Assembly (NCBI GenBank): GCA_003168265.1
Contig: PMSV01000011.1
Location: forward strand, 1-64,000
Source of the DNA: Chitinophagaceae bacterium
Lineage (GTDB): Bacteria; Bacteroidota; Bacteroidia; Chitinophagales; Chitinophagaceae
Reading direction: 5' to 3'
DNA length: 64,000 bases
Made by a program: the position numbers and the translations under genes. Positions 51,026 to 61,749 of this stretch are shown piece by piece; position 1 is the first letter of the stretch, and each line of letters starts with the position of its first letter. Under the pieces are notes generated by a model. That model did not search any database, was not told where the DNA came from, and was given only the letters and a program-made list of their open reading frames with translations.

Positions 51026-51913
51026 TTACTGATGTAAGGTCACTGTCGGAACATTTGTCACAGCGGAAGAATCGACTGTAATATTGCTTAGGGTCGTGTC
51101 GCTGTACCCATTATGTCCCTGGAAATTCAGGGTATAGGTTGCTGCAGTTAAGCCGACGAATTTATAGTTGCCGTTCCAGTTCGGGATTGCATAGATTGTG
51201 TCGCTTCCGTTAATGGCTTCGATCAGTGGTGCTGCTGCCGGAGGAAATACAGAACCTTCAATAGCCGATAGCGTCACTCTGTTGTATGCGACTACATAAG
51301 GGCTGAGATAGAAAGTACCGCTCCAGTAGAATACAGATCTGTAAAGATTGAAATCCAGCCAGAGTTCGAAATCATTGTTGCTGATAGTGTTCACGTTTTC
51401 ACGGGAAACATTGATGTCAAAATAATTGTTGGGTCCGAAAATGACCAAAGGATAGCTGTCCGAGCTGTCCGTAAAGATCGTATTATCAGAACCCAGAGTG
51501 ATGCGCACGCGAATTACTTTACCCTGGGTATAAGTGCCTGTGCCCAGCAGGGTATCAGCACCATTTCTTAACTGAAGCAGATCATAGACTCCGGGATTGA
51601 TATTTAATGTGTCCCAAATCAATGATGGGTCATTGCGATCCCGTCCATGTCCCCAAAATCCAAAACCCCATTGATTCGGATCATCAGGTGCGTTTTGTGA
51701 ATTGGCCGTATCGACTAGCACGGTAACCTGTTTGATGTCTACAAGGACTTTGTAGAAACTCATTGGGCCGTCATTGATATAAACGGACATTTTTGACTGA
51801 CCAGGAGCCACCCCGGATGATGCGGAATTGTTCTTATTGCAGGAAATAGCGAATGCCATGAATGCCAGAGCTGCCGAATAGGCAATCCCTTTAATAATAG
51901 TCTTAGTTTTCAT
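51026..51913 (-). CDS. DUF4382-like lipoprotein
   Basis: Lipobox-like FAISCNKN; KMSVYINDGPMSFYKVLVDIKQVTVLVDT; LLQLRNGADTLLGTGTYTQGKVIRVRITLG. Confidence 0.8.
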   Translation of the reverse strand: MKTKTIIKGIAYSAALAFMAFAISCNKNNSASSGVAPGQSKMSVYINDGPMSFYKVLVDIKQVTVLVDTANSQNAPDDPNQWGFGFWGHGRDRNDPSLIWDTLNINPGVYDLLQLRNGADTLLGTGTYTQGKVIRVRITLGSDNTIFTDSSDSYPLVIFGPNNYFDINVSRENVNTISNNDFELWLDFNLYRSVFYWSGTFYLSPYVVAYNRVTLSAIEGSVFPPAAAPLIEAINGSDTIYAIPNWNGNYKFVGLTAATYTLNFQGHNGYSDTTLSNITVDSSAVTNVPTVTLHQ

Positions 51914-52162
51914 TTTGCAAATTTTTAGGTAGAAGTATCATCATGAATTTTTCAAAAACCATTCCACGGTTAAGCTCGAATTGTTAATAAAATCTTAACG
52001 TATATCTTCCTGTTAATTAATACGTAATAGCGGTTGCTGGGGTTGTCCGGGGTGTTGTTTAGAAAGAAGATTCTCGGTGGTTTGACCTCTGGAATTCAAA
52101 AGGTTTAATAAAGAATGTTAAATCGAGTAAAAATACGTATGGGCGTTAAAAAAATGATTATC

Positions 52163-52177
52163 CTACTAAATTTGTAG
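52163..52177. promoter_or_regulatory. Candidate operator CTACTAAATTTGTAG (copy 1)
   Basis: CTAC-N7-GTAG dyad; 13-mer CTACTAAATTTGT recurs at 53789-53801. Confidence 0.45.
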
Positions 52178-52204
52178 ATTATTTTAAAAAAATCAACTCC
52201 GGAT

Positions 52205-52237
52205 TTTGGAGATCTCAGAGAATGATCTTTACATTTG
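52205..52237 (+). promoter_or_regulatory. Promoter TTTG-N21-TACATTTG for the SAM-riboswitch transcript
   Basis: TTTG 52205-52208, TACATTTG 52230-52237; riboswitch P1 begins 19 nt downstream. Confidence 0.65.
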
Positions 52238-52255
52238 CAACAGTTCTTTAAATCT

Positions 52256-52388
52256 CTTATCAAGAAAGGCAGAGGGATATGGCCCGTTGAAGCCTTGGCA
52301 ACCCGATTAGTATTCAAAAAAATTGAAAACTATCAAAGGTGCCAACTCCATCCTGGTATCGAATAGGTATCGGTCCGGGAAAGATAAG
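52256..52388 (+). promoter_or_regulatory. SAM-I (S-box) riboswitch aptamer
   Basis: CTTATC...GAGGGATATGGCCCGTTGAAGCCTTGGCAACC...AAGGTGCCAACTCC...GGGAAAGATAAG; P1 CTTATC/GATAAG; upstream of a methionine-biosynthesis-type gene. Confidence 0.95.
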
Positions 52389-52458
52389 TCAGATGACTAA
52401 ACGTTATTGTGATTCGTTATTTTTCTACTTCAGATTAATGATTCTTATATAACTTATT

Positions 52459-52491
52459 AAACTCTTCTGGCTTCCAGAAGAGTTTTTTTTT
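52459..52491 (+). terminator. Intrinsic terminator forming the SAM riboswitch expression platform
   Basis: AAACTCTTCTGG-ctt-CCAGAAGAGTTT (12 bp perfect) plus T tract, between aptamer and CDS. Confidence 0.92.
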
Positions 52492-52554
52492 GCCCCACGG
52501 GGTTCCCCTCCTTTCTTGAGATCTTTTTTTTAACGACAATTGAAAAAAAAATTT

Positions 52555-53739
52555 ATGCAAGGATCCACCAAACTTATTCACAGCATTCCGACAGATCCCC
52601 TGACCGGTGCCCTCTCTGTTCCTATTTATCAGACTTCGACCTTTGTCCAGGACTTCCCCGGTGTCAACAAAGGCTATGATTATGCCCGTACTAATAACCC
52701 TACCCGGGAGGTAGTGGAAGACCTCATCGCGGGCCTCGAAAACGGGTCAACCGGAATTGCCTTTGCAAGCGGCCTGGCTGCCATCGATGCAGTGTTGAAA
52801 CTCCTGCAGTCAGGAGACGAGATCATCGCCGTTGACGATATTTACGGAGGTGCCTATAGGCTATTTGAACAGGTTTACAGAAAATTCGGCGTCCGCATCA
52901 CCTATGTGGACAGCTCAGACCCTGGAGCCGTATTTCAGGCACTGACAGAAAAGACCAGGCTGATCTGGATAGAAACCCCTACCAATCCTACTCTAAAGAT
53001 TTCTGATATACAGGCGATTGCACACATTGCCAGGGCTCACGGATGCTTGCTTTGCGTGGATAATACTTTTGCTTCACCCGCCTTGCAAAGACCTATTTCG
53101 CTGGGAGCTGATATTGTAGTCCATTCAGCGACCAAATACCTGGGTGGACATAGCGATCTCATTGCCGGTCTCGTGGTTACAAGGGATAATGAATTGGGAG
53201 AGCGCATCAAATTCTATCAAAATGCCTGTGGAGCCATTCTTTCACCCTTCGATAGCTGGCTGTTGATTCGCGGGATCGAGACCCTGCATCTTCGCATCCG
53301 TCAGCATTGTACCGGTGGCCAGGCAGTGGCTGAATTCCTGCATGGCTGTCCTCAGATAAATAAGGTTTATTATCCGGGACTGCCCTCCCACCCCAACCAT
53401 GAAACCGCCCGGAAACAATCCAAAGGCTTTGGAGGGATCGTCTCTTTCTCTTTGCATCAGGACACGGAAGAAGCTGCCCAAAAACTAGTCAGCATCACCC
53501 GTTTATTCAAGCTGGCCGAAAGCCTGGGCGGAATCAAGAGCCTGATTTCGCATCCGGCCAGCATGACCCACAAAACCATTCCGGTTGAAAAGCGCCGTTC
53601 CTCAGGAGTTGCAGACAGTCTGATCCGCCTATCAATCGGACTTGAAGAACCAGAAGACCTGATCAGTGACCTGGATAGTGCATTAATGGATTTGACAAAA
53701 AACAATGCTTCCGTTAATAAATTTTCTTTCAATAATTAA
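52555..53739 (+). CDS. Trans-sulfuration PLP enzyme (cystathionine gamma-synthase/lyase-like)
   Basis: GALSVPIYQTSTFVQ, YDYARTNNPTREVVEDLIAGLENG, VDNTFASPALQRPISLGADIVVHSATKYLGGHSD; ATG at 52555 preferred over TTG 52540. Confidence 0.92.
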   Translation: MQGSTKLIHSIPTDPLTGALSVPIYQTSTFVQDFPGVNKGYDYARTNNPTREVVEDLIAGLENGSTGIAFASGLAAIDAVLKLLQSGDEIIAVDDIYGGAYRLFEQVYRKFGVRITYVDSSDPGAVFQALTEKTRLIWIETPTNPTLKISDIQAIAHIARAHGCLLCVDNTFASPALQRPISLGADIVVHSATKYLGGHSDLIAGLVVTRDNELGERIKFYQNACGAILSPFDSWLLIRGIETLHLRIRQHCTGGQAVAEFLHGCPQINKVYYPGLPSHPNHETARKQSKGFGGIVSFSLHQDTEEAAQKLVSITRLFKLAESLGGIKSLISHPASMTHKTIPVEKRRSSGVADSLIRLSIGLEEPEDLISDLDSALMDLTKNNASVNKFSFNN

Positions 53740-53788
53740 CATATTATTCAAAAAAAAATCTGCTAAAATGGCGAAGTATTTAAAAAGT

Positions 53789-53801
53789 CTACTAAATTTG
53801 T
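53789..53801. promoter_or_regulatory. Candidate operator/promoter CTACTAAATTTGT (copy 2), containing -7-like TAAATTTG
   Basis: Exact 13-mer repeat of 52163-52175, just upstream of the poly-Cys leader. Confidence 0.45.
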
Positions 53802-53813
53802 CCGATACACAAA

Positions 53814-53919
53814 TGCAACCCTTAGTTACATACAAAGTCCAAAAGATGCCACATTCTTGTTGTTGCTGTTGTTGTATGCCTTAAGGCATAATTTAATTAT
53901 TCCCCTTCAAAGGGTTGCA
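53814..53919 (+). promoter_or_regulatory. Candidate cysteine-responsive mRNA leader
   Basis: Perfect 10-nt arms TGCAACCCTT (53814-53823) and AAGGGTTGCA (53910-53919) enclose the poly-Cys ORF and palindrome TATGCCTTAAGGCATA (53875-53890). Confidence 0.6.
53846..53884 (+). CDS. Putative poly-cysteine leader peptide MPHSCCCCCCMP
   Basis: ATG CCA CAT TCT TGT TGT TGC TGT TGT TGT ATG CCT TAA; 97 nt upstream of the OAH sulfhydrylase ATG. Confidence 0.75.
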   Translation: MPHSCCCCCCMP

Positions 53920-53969
53920 CCATTCTTCCGGATGAGCAGTTCATTAAAATAATCAAATTCATCATCTAA

Positions 53970-55304
<1,335 letters not shown>

Positions 55305-55311
55305 AACTGAC

Positions 55312-55335
55312 AAGGGGGGCGCAAAATCCCCCCTT
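55312..55335 (+). repeat. Intercistronic hairpin AAGGGGGG-cgcaaaat-CCCCCCTT
   Basis: Perfect 8-bp stem without a following T tract, 14 nt before the metX ATG. Confidence 0.7.
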
Positions 55336-55349
55336 CATCCGGATCTCAT

Positions 55350-56420
55350 ATGCCCAATCTCATTTACACATATAACCATCCCTTCACCCTCGAATCGGGT
55401 ATCGTATTGCCTGGATACCATTTGGCCTATACCCTCTATGGGAGACTGAATGAAAAAAAGGACAATGCAGTCTGGATTTTCCATGCCCTCACTGCCAACA
55501 GCGATCCTGCACAATGGTGGCCCGGCCTGGTTGGGGAAGGGAATCTATTTGATCCTTCGGATTTTTTCATTATCTGTGTAAACATGCCGGGAAGTTGCTA
55601 TGGCAGCCTCGGGCCGCTAAGTGAGAATCCGGCTACGGGCCAACCCTACTTCCACGATTTTCCTTTTTTTACTCCTCGTGATATGGTCCGGGCCTACCAA
55701 CCGCTTAAAAAAGAACTCGGCATCGAGCGGATAAAGATCGGCATCGGCGGGTCGATGGGAGGCCAGCAATTATTGGAATGGGCTATTGAAGAGCCGGGTC
55801 TTTTCGAATTTATATTCCCCATCGCTACCAATGCCTGGCATTCGGCCTGGGGCATTGCCTTTAATGCCTCCCAGCGGGCCTGCATAGAAACGGATCTAAG
55901 TTGGGTTGAAAAAAGGCCGGATGCGGGTATCGAAGGAATGAAAACAGCCCGTTCTGTGGCCCTTCTCTCCTATCGTCACTATGAAACCTACCGGGAAAGT
56001 CAACAGGAGGAGGACCTGGAGAGGTTGGTTCAATTCAGAAGTGAATCCTATCAGCGTTACCAGGGAGAAAAATTGGCCATTCGCTTCAATGCATTCAGTT
56101 ATTATAAGCTCAGCCAGAGCATGGATGCCCACCAGGTGGGAAGAGGAAGAAACAATCCTCAGCAAGCCCTGCAGCGAATCAGGTCAAAGGCCCTCGTTAT
56201 TGGAATCGATACGGATATTCTTTTCCCACTCACTGAACAACAATTCATTACATCATATATCCAGGGGGCATCGCTGGTGAAGATACATTCCCGGTACGGC
56301 CATGACGGCTTTCTCCTCGAATATGAGCAAATAGGCAGTTTGATCGGAGAATTTATTCAACTAAAAACCCATTCAAGCGTTAAATTTGCATCCTCAAATT
56401 CTGAAAATGGAAGCACATAA
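55350..56420 (+). CDS. metX: Homoserine O-acetyltransferase
   Basis: LAYTLYGRLNEKKDNAVWIFHALTANSD, IGIGGSMGGQQLLEWAIEEP, GIDTDILFPLTEQ, YGHDGFLLEYEQI. Confidence 0.94.
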   Translation: MPNLIYTYNHPFTLESGIVLPGYHLAYTLYGRLNEKKDNAVWIFHALTANSDPAQWWPGLVGEGNLFDPSDFFIICVNMPGSCYGSLGPLSENPATGQPYFHDFPFFTPRDMVRAYQPLKKELGIERIKIGIGGSMGGQQLLEWAIEEPGLFEFIFPIATNAWHSAWGIAFNASQRACIETDLSWVEKRPDAGIEGMKTARSVALLSYRHYETYRESQQEEDLERLVQFRSESYQRYQGEKLAIRFNAFSYYKLSQSMDAHQVGRGRNNPQQALQRIRSKALVIGIDTDILFPLTEQQFITSYIQGASLVKIHSRYGHDGFLLEYEQIGSLIGEFIQLKTHSSVKFASSNSENGST

Positions 56421-57663
56421 GCAATTGACAATCGGATTATTCGGATTCGGCGTTGTAGGAGAAGGGCTCTATAAGATCTTGCATCAAACACCCTCACTGA
56501 AAGCTAGCATAAAAAAGGTTTGCATTAAAAACCCCCAGAAAAAAAGAGATGCCCCTTCCTCTCTTTTTACGACGGACCGTTATGAATTGCTGAACGATCC
56601 CCAGATCAATGTCATTGTGGAAGTCATCAATGAAACTGAACCGGCTTTTGAAATTGTTTCCACGGCTTTGAAAAATAAAAAATCTGTGGTGAGCGCCAGC
56701 AAAAAAATGCTGGCCGAGCACCTTCCCGAATTACTGAGGTTACAGGAATCCACCGGAGAATCACTGTTATATGAAGCAGCGGCCTGCGCATCCATTCCCG
56801 TCATCCGAAACCTCGAAGAATATTATGACAATGACCTCCTGCATTCTATGAATGCTATAGTGAATGGGTCAACTAATTTTATCTTGACGAAAATGTTTGA
56901 GGAAGGACTGGATTTTCAGGAAGCCCTCCTTCTTGCCCAGCAATTAGGTTTCGCCGAAAGTGATCCATCACTTGACATCGAAGGTCATGATGCCGTAAAT
57001 AAATGGTCCATCCTATTGACCCATGCCTATGGAATCGTGGAGCACCCCCAGAAACTGGTATTTAACGGGATCCAGAATATCCGTCTCGGAGATGCGGCTG
57101 TGGCAAAGGAAAAAAATCACGATATCAAACTGGTCGCCCAGGCAAAAAAATTAAAAAATGGCAAGGTAGCTGCCTTTGTCCTTCCCCAGTTCGTAAGGCA
57201 TGACGAACACCTTGCCTTTGTAAAGAACGAATACAACGGAGTAGTGCTGGAAAGCGGATTTGCAGATAAGCAATTCTTTTATGGGAAGGGTGCCGGAAGT
57301 TTCCCGACCGCCTCCGCAGTGCTTAGCGATCTCTCCGCGCTTCGTTACCAATACCGCTATGAATACAAAAAACTCTACCACCACCTGCCCAATGAGTTGA
57401 GTGATGATTTTTATGTCAAAGCCTACATTAGTTTCGACGACTGGAAATATATGCCAAGGGAAAAAATAGAATGGATTGAAGAATGGCATGCTGGCTCGGC
57501 GCGCAAATATTTGGTAGGCGGTCTTCATTTCAGCGAGCTGAAGGCAAATAGCTGGTGGAAGGAAAATAACAGTTCCCTTATCCTTTTCCCGGATCCCATT
57601 ATCGAGGACATGGAGATTCGTAAATTGAAAAAGAAAAGCCTGGAATTGGCCGGGATCGTATAA
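56407..57663 (+). CDS. hom: Homoserine dehydrogenase
   Basis: IGLFGFGVVGEGLYKIL; AACASIPVIRNLEEYYDNDLLHSMNAIVNGSTNFILTKM; GFAESDPSLDIEGHDAVNKWSIL; ATG at 56407 overlaps metX by 14 nt. Confidence 0.95.
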   Translation: MEAHKQLTIGLFGFGVVGEGLYKILHQTPSLKASIKKVCIKNPQKKRDAPSSLFTTDRYELLNDPQINVIVEVINETEPAFEIVSTALKNKKSVVSASKKMLAEHLPELLRLQESTGESLLYEAAACASIPVIRNLEEYYDNDLLHSMNAIVNGSTNFILTKMFEEGLDFQEALLLAQQLGFAESDPSLDIEGHDAVNKWSILLTHAYGIVEHPQKLVFNGIQNIRLGDAAVAKEKNHDIKLVAQAKKLKNGKVAAFVLPQFVRHDEHLAFVKNEYNGVVLESGFADKQFFYGKGAGSFPTASAVLSDLSALRYQYRYEYKKLYHHLPNELSDDFYVKAYISFDDWKYMPREKIEWIEEWHAGSARKYLVGGLHFSELKANSWWKENNSSLILFPDPIIEDMEIRKLKKKSLELAGIV

Positions 57664-57680
57664 TAGATTTACTATGGGGC

Positions 57681-57704
57681 AAACCTCCTTCGGAGGTTTT
57701 TATT
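57681..57704 (+). terminator. Rho-independent terminator of the hom transcript
   Basis: AAACCTCC-ttc-GGAGGTTT followed by tt. Confidence 0.8.
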
Positions 57705-57709
57705 AGTGG

Positions 57710-58231
57710 TCAGGAACTCTTCAATTGACGGATATAGGCCAGGGTCTGCTTGCTATGCTCGGGTCCGTTGGTGAAGGAATCGAAGGTAAAGATGATCTTT
57801 CCTGCTTTGTCTACCACAAAAGTCTCACGCCCTGTGAATACAAGGGTTTTTTTCACCCCAAACGATTTATAAACCTTATTGTCTGGATCGCTCAGGAGCA
57901 GGAAAGGAAGCTGATGATTCTTTTGAAAACTCTTATGGCTTTCCACGGACGCAAAATTAATGCCGATGACCAGGGCTCCCGCCCTTTCAAAATCGGCAAA
58001 ACTGTCCCGAAAAGAGCAGGACTCCTTTGTACAGACTGAGCTTTCATCTTTTGGATAAAAATAAATAACCAGGATCTTCCTTCCGATATAATCCTTAATA
58101 TCAAACCAGTTCCCGTTCTGGTCCTGCAACCTGAACTCTGGAACCCGATCTCCCACTTTCAGCGTCTGGGAATTGCCCTGGCATGAACTGAGTAAGATGC
58201 TTAATGAGAAGATGTATAAAAGAGCCTTCAT
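57710..58231 (-). CDS. Peroxiredoxin (BCP/AhpC-TSA-like), lipoprotein-type signal
   Basis: MKALLYIFSLSILLSSCQGN; VGDRVPEFRLQDQNGNWFDIKDYIGRKILVIYFYPKDESSVCTKESCSFRDSF. Confidence 0.92.
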   Translation of the reverse strand: MKALLYIFSLSILLSSCQGNSQTLKVGDRVPEFRLQDQNGNWFDIKDYIGRKILVIYFYPKDESSVCTKESCSFRDSFADFERAGALVIGINFASVESHKSFQKNHQLPFLLLSDPDNKVYKSFGVKKTLVFTGRETFVVDKAGKIIFTFDSFTNGPEHSKQTLAYIRQLKSS

Positions 58232-58289
58232 TGTGCAAATTTCAATATATTTATTCTTTAGGCTGTTTTTATATCCAAAATTTTGCATT

Positions 58290-60128
58290 ATGAGAAAAAA
58301 GCATCTTCTCCTTGTTCTGGTATTCTTTTTTTCCCTGTTATATAGCCATGCTCAACTGGGCCAGATCATTTACAAGAAAACATCGGTAATGATCCCGATG
58401 AGGGATGGAGTCCGCTTATTCACTGTGATCCTGAGTCCGGTCAATATCGATGGCAATTTCCCGATACTGATGCAAAGAACGCCCTATGGGGCGGATATAC
58501 CGATTGCCGACGATTCAGTCTTTTTGATTCAACCAAATTTCCCTTATTACAATATGGCGGTGGAAGGATATATTTTTGTGAGGCAGGATATCCGCGGAAA
58601 ATACAAAAGCGAAGGAACCATGGAGATCCATTCGCCGCTCATCCATCTCACCCGAAAAGGAACAGTAGATGAAAGCACGGATACCTATGATGCGATCGAC
58701 TGGCTGATCAAAAAAATCCCGCACAACAATGGTAAAGCCGGGCTGGTCGGTATCTCCTATCCGGGATGGTTGGCCCTGGTCGGAGCAGTCGATCCGCATC
58801 CGGCCCTGAAAGCGTCTTCTGAGCAGGCCTGCATGTCCGACCTTTTCCTGGGAGATGATTTTCACCACAATGGCGCCTTCCGTCTCAGTTATGGAATGGA
58901 ATACAGTTATGAAGTGGAATATGGAAAAGGCGACAGTGAATTCCCATTTGCACAATTCGATCTATACGACTGGTACAGGCAATTGGGTTCCCTGGCCCAT
59001 GTGGATGAAAAATATTTTCACGGAAAAATTCCGACCTGGAACCATTTTGTAGCTCATCCCAACTATGACAGTTTCTGGAAATCCAATTCCCCTCTTAACT
59101 ATGTCCGTTACCCCGAAATTCCCATGCTCCATGTAGGCGGTTATTTTGACCAGGAGGATATGCAGGGGCCGCAGCTTATGTATGAGCATATGGAAAAGCT
59201 GGACAGCTTTCACCGCAACTATATTATCCTGGGGCCCTGGAATCACGGAGGCTGGGCCCGGGGAAAGGGGGATAGCCTGGGTAAGATCTCTTTTGAAAAC
59301 AAAACCGGAGAATATTTCCAGCAACTGCAGAAGAAATGGTTTGATTACTGGTTAAAGGGGACTGGGGATGGACATTTTGACGAAGCGACCTGCTTTCAGA
59401 CTGGCAGTAACCAATGGAAAACCTATGAAAGCTGGCCCCCGAAGGAAGCGGAACACCGTAACCTCTATTTTGGGGCGGCCCATCATGCCTCCTTTGAAAA
59501 ACCAGCTCAGGCAACCGGAAGTGAATCTTACCAGAGTGACCCGGCTAAACCCGTGCCTTACCGCACCCAGCCAATCGAAGCTACCTATGGACCCGGCAGC
59601 CGCTGGAGGACCTGGCATGTAGATGACCAGGGCTTCGCCTATTCACGCCCCGATGTACTCAGCTTTAGTACGGATACCCTGACGGAAGACCTGACTGTAA
59701 CCGGTAGAATTCTCGCACATCTATTTGCAAGCACGACTGGAACAGATGCCGACTGGATAGTTAAACTGATCGATGAATACCCTGATTATTATCAGCCCAA
59801 TTTCCTAATGAGCGGCTATATGTTACCAGTAGCAATGGAAGTATTCCGGGGGCGATTTCGCAAAAGCTTTGAACATCCAAGCCCATTGATACCAGGCAAA
59901 CCCGAAGAATACCTGGTCAATCTCCATCAGATCAACCATACATTCCGCAAAGGACACCGCATCATCATACAGGTGCAGAGTACCTGGTTCCCGGTGATCG
60001 ACCGCAATCCGCAGAAATATATTCCCAATATTTTTCAGGCAAAAGACATTGATTTCATCAAGGCCGAAGAAACGGTCTATTTCAATGCGAGCTATCCTTC
60101 GCATATTGAACTGCCGGTGATGAAATGA
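58290..60128 (+). CDS. CocE/NonD-family hydrolase
   Basis: VMIPMRDGVRLFTVILSP, FVRQDIRGKYKSEGTME, GKAGLVGISYPGWLALVGAV; ATG at 58290 gives a signal peptide. Confidence 0.9.
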   Translation: MRKKHLLLVLVFFFSLLYSHAQLGQIIYKKTSVMIPMRDGVRLFTVILSPVNIDGNFPILMQRTPYGADIPIADDSVFLIQPNFPYYNMAVEGYIFVRQDIRGKYKSEGTMEIHSPLIHLTRKGTVDESTDTYDAIDWLIKKIPHNNGKAGLVGISYPGWLALVGAVDPHPALKASSEQACMSDLFLGDDFHHNGAFRLSYGMEYSYEVEYGKGDSEFPFAQFDLYDWYRQLGSLAHVDEKYFHGKIPTWNHFVAHPNYDSFWKSNSPLNYVRYPEIPMLHVGGYFDQEDMQGPQLMYEHMEKLDSFHRNYIILGPWNHGGWARGKGDSLGKISFENKTGEYFQQLQKKWFDYWLKGTGDGHFDEATCFQTGSNQWKTYESWPPKEAEHRNLYFGAAHHASFEKPAQATGSESYQSDPAKPVPYRTQPIEATYGPGSRWRTWHVDDQGFAYSRPDVLSFSTDTLTEDLTVTGRILAHLFASTTGTDADWIVKLIDEYPDYYQPNFLMSGYMLPVAMEVFRGRFRKSFEHPSPLIPGKPEEYLVNLHQINHTFRKGHRIIIQVQSTWFPVIDRNPQKYIPNIFQAKDIDFIKAEETVYFNASYPSHIELPVMK

Positions 60129-60179
60129 AAATCCAGATAAGGATGATGCCCGCCTATCCAGGCACCATCCTGCTTTCAA

Positions 60180-60273
60180 CTATTTAATCAATAATTTCAA
60201 GGCCCCCGATCTCATCTCCTGCTTTTCCTTTATGTCCTTTGGAATTACATCTGCATGCAGGTCATGATGCCCA
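60180..60273 (-). pseudogene. Remnant duplicate of the 3' end of the neighbouring PKD/cytochrome c gene
   Basis: Encodes HDLHADVIPKDIKEKQEMRSGALKLLIK*, parallel to YHDLYVIAIPKDEKEKQEMRLGALKLLIK* at 60334 onward; DNA similarity visible from 60177. Confidence 0.75.
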
Positions 60274-60333
60274 TAACAACGTATGAGAAAGCGAGATGAC
60301 GCCCGGGCATTCAGAGCAACAGTCTAATGGCAA

Positions 60334-61584
60334 CTACTTAATCAATAATTTCAAAGCTCCTAATCTCATCTCCTGCTTCTCTTTCTCATCCTTGGGGATC
60401 GCAATCACGTACAGATCATGGTATCCGGAAACGGCAAGGGAGAATTTGTATTTAAGCGTCACAAAATTATTCGGTTTATTGTTTTTGGGATCCGGAAGCA
60501 AGTCGGCTGACCCTAAAAGAGTTCCGGACCGCCCGTCAAGCCGCAATTCAAAAACATATCCATATAAGGGTGATTTCTCATATCCCACGAGTAAGTCTGC
60601 GCCAATGATCCCGGACAGGTCGATATGGTCGATGCTAAACCAGCCTTCCGTCTTGGTGGTGGTCATATAATGTATTCCCTTTTCATCATCAGTGTCGAAA
60701 TCCTTCATTCTTTTTACTCGATTGAAATTCAGGTTGGCGCTCTTCAATGCAACCGAATTTGTTCCTGTGAGAGGTTTTATCCCTGGGCCGCCTTTGTCTG
60801 TAAAACTGGCGGAAATCACGAGTGCCGCCTTGTCGTTTTCAGTTTTGCCTAGGCTGGGTTTCAATGATCCGGAGGAGGAAAGAGAGGGTTTCACAGCCAC
60901 TTTTTTCCCGAGACTCAGGACCCAGTGCACGATCGTCGTAACATCCGACTGTGAAATATTCGGATGGCCTGCCATTGTTGTTTCCCCCCATACACCTCCA
61001 CCTCCCTTTCTGATCTTATTGATCAGATAATCCGATGATTGGGGATTATCAGGGTATTTTGCCCCAACCAGAGTAAATGCAGGTCCGATAGACTTCCCGG
61101 CCACTTTATGGCATGTTTTGCAATCATAGCTCATCATCAGGCCTTCCCCTGTTGCAGCAGCCATTGCCTGCTGATGTCCCAATGGCGCAGCAGCTTTATC
61201 AAAACCCTCCAGATAATCAGCAGAAATGTAAAGGCCATTGGGCGGGCGGGCATAAGCTGTATCCTCATCGCTGACACTCACCTTATATTCGACTTCTTTT
61301 CCCGGAAAATAGAATGATTGATTGCCGACGATATCGATACTCACTATGGGTTGTTGATTTCCGGCATAGACATGGAGTTCCTCGCTTTTTATGGAAGCGC
61401 CTTCAGGGTCCTTCACCTCTGCATAGATCTGGTAATCCCCTGGCGTTTTATACGTATAACTCACTTCCGGGTCCTTGGTTTCCAGCTTTTCTCCATTGCC
61501 AAAATTCCAGGTATAGTTCAGTGGTTCCTGTTCCGGGTCCCTTGCCTCCACTTTCAGTTTTACCGTAAAGGGAAGGTCGCCGGT
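60334..61584 (-). pseudogene. 5'-truncated PKD / c-type cytochrome / C-terminal carbohydrate-binding-like protein
   Basis: Opens directly in GDLPFTVKLKVEARDPEQEPLNYTWNFGNGEK (PKD); YDCKTCHKVAGKSIGPAF (CxxCH heme); no signal peptide or ATG start; in-frame TAA at 61585-61587. Confidence 0.75.
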
Positions 61585-61749
61585 TTAGGGAATTGGATAT
61601 ATCGAAAAAAAGAGTAGTTTGAAGCTTATTAATTTTATCCCTCAAAAAATGAAGCGGTAGATTTGATTGTATAAACCTTGATTCTAGATACGAATTCAAA
61701 AATGATACCAACACTTCATGATAATGCAGATGTCAAAAAGCGAATATTT

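Noticed and set aside
53902-53914. CCCCTTCAAAGGG as a strong terminator-like hairpin in the poly-Cys leader
   Set aside because: Loop too short for the full stem and no T tract follows; at best a weak competitor of the outer helix.
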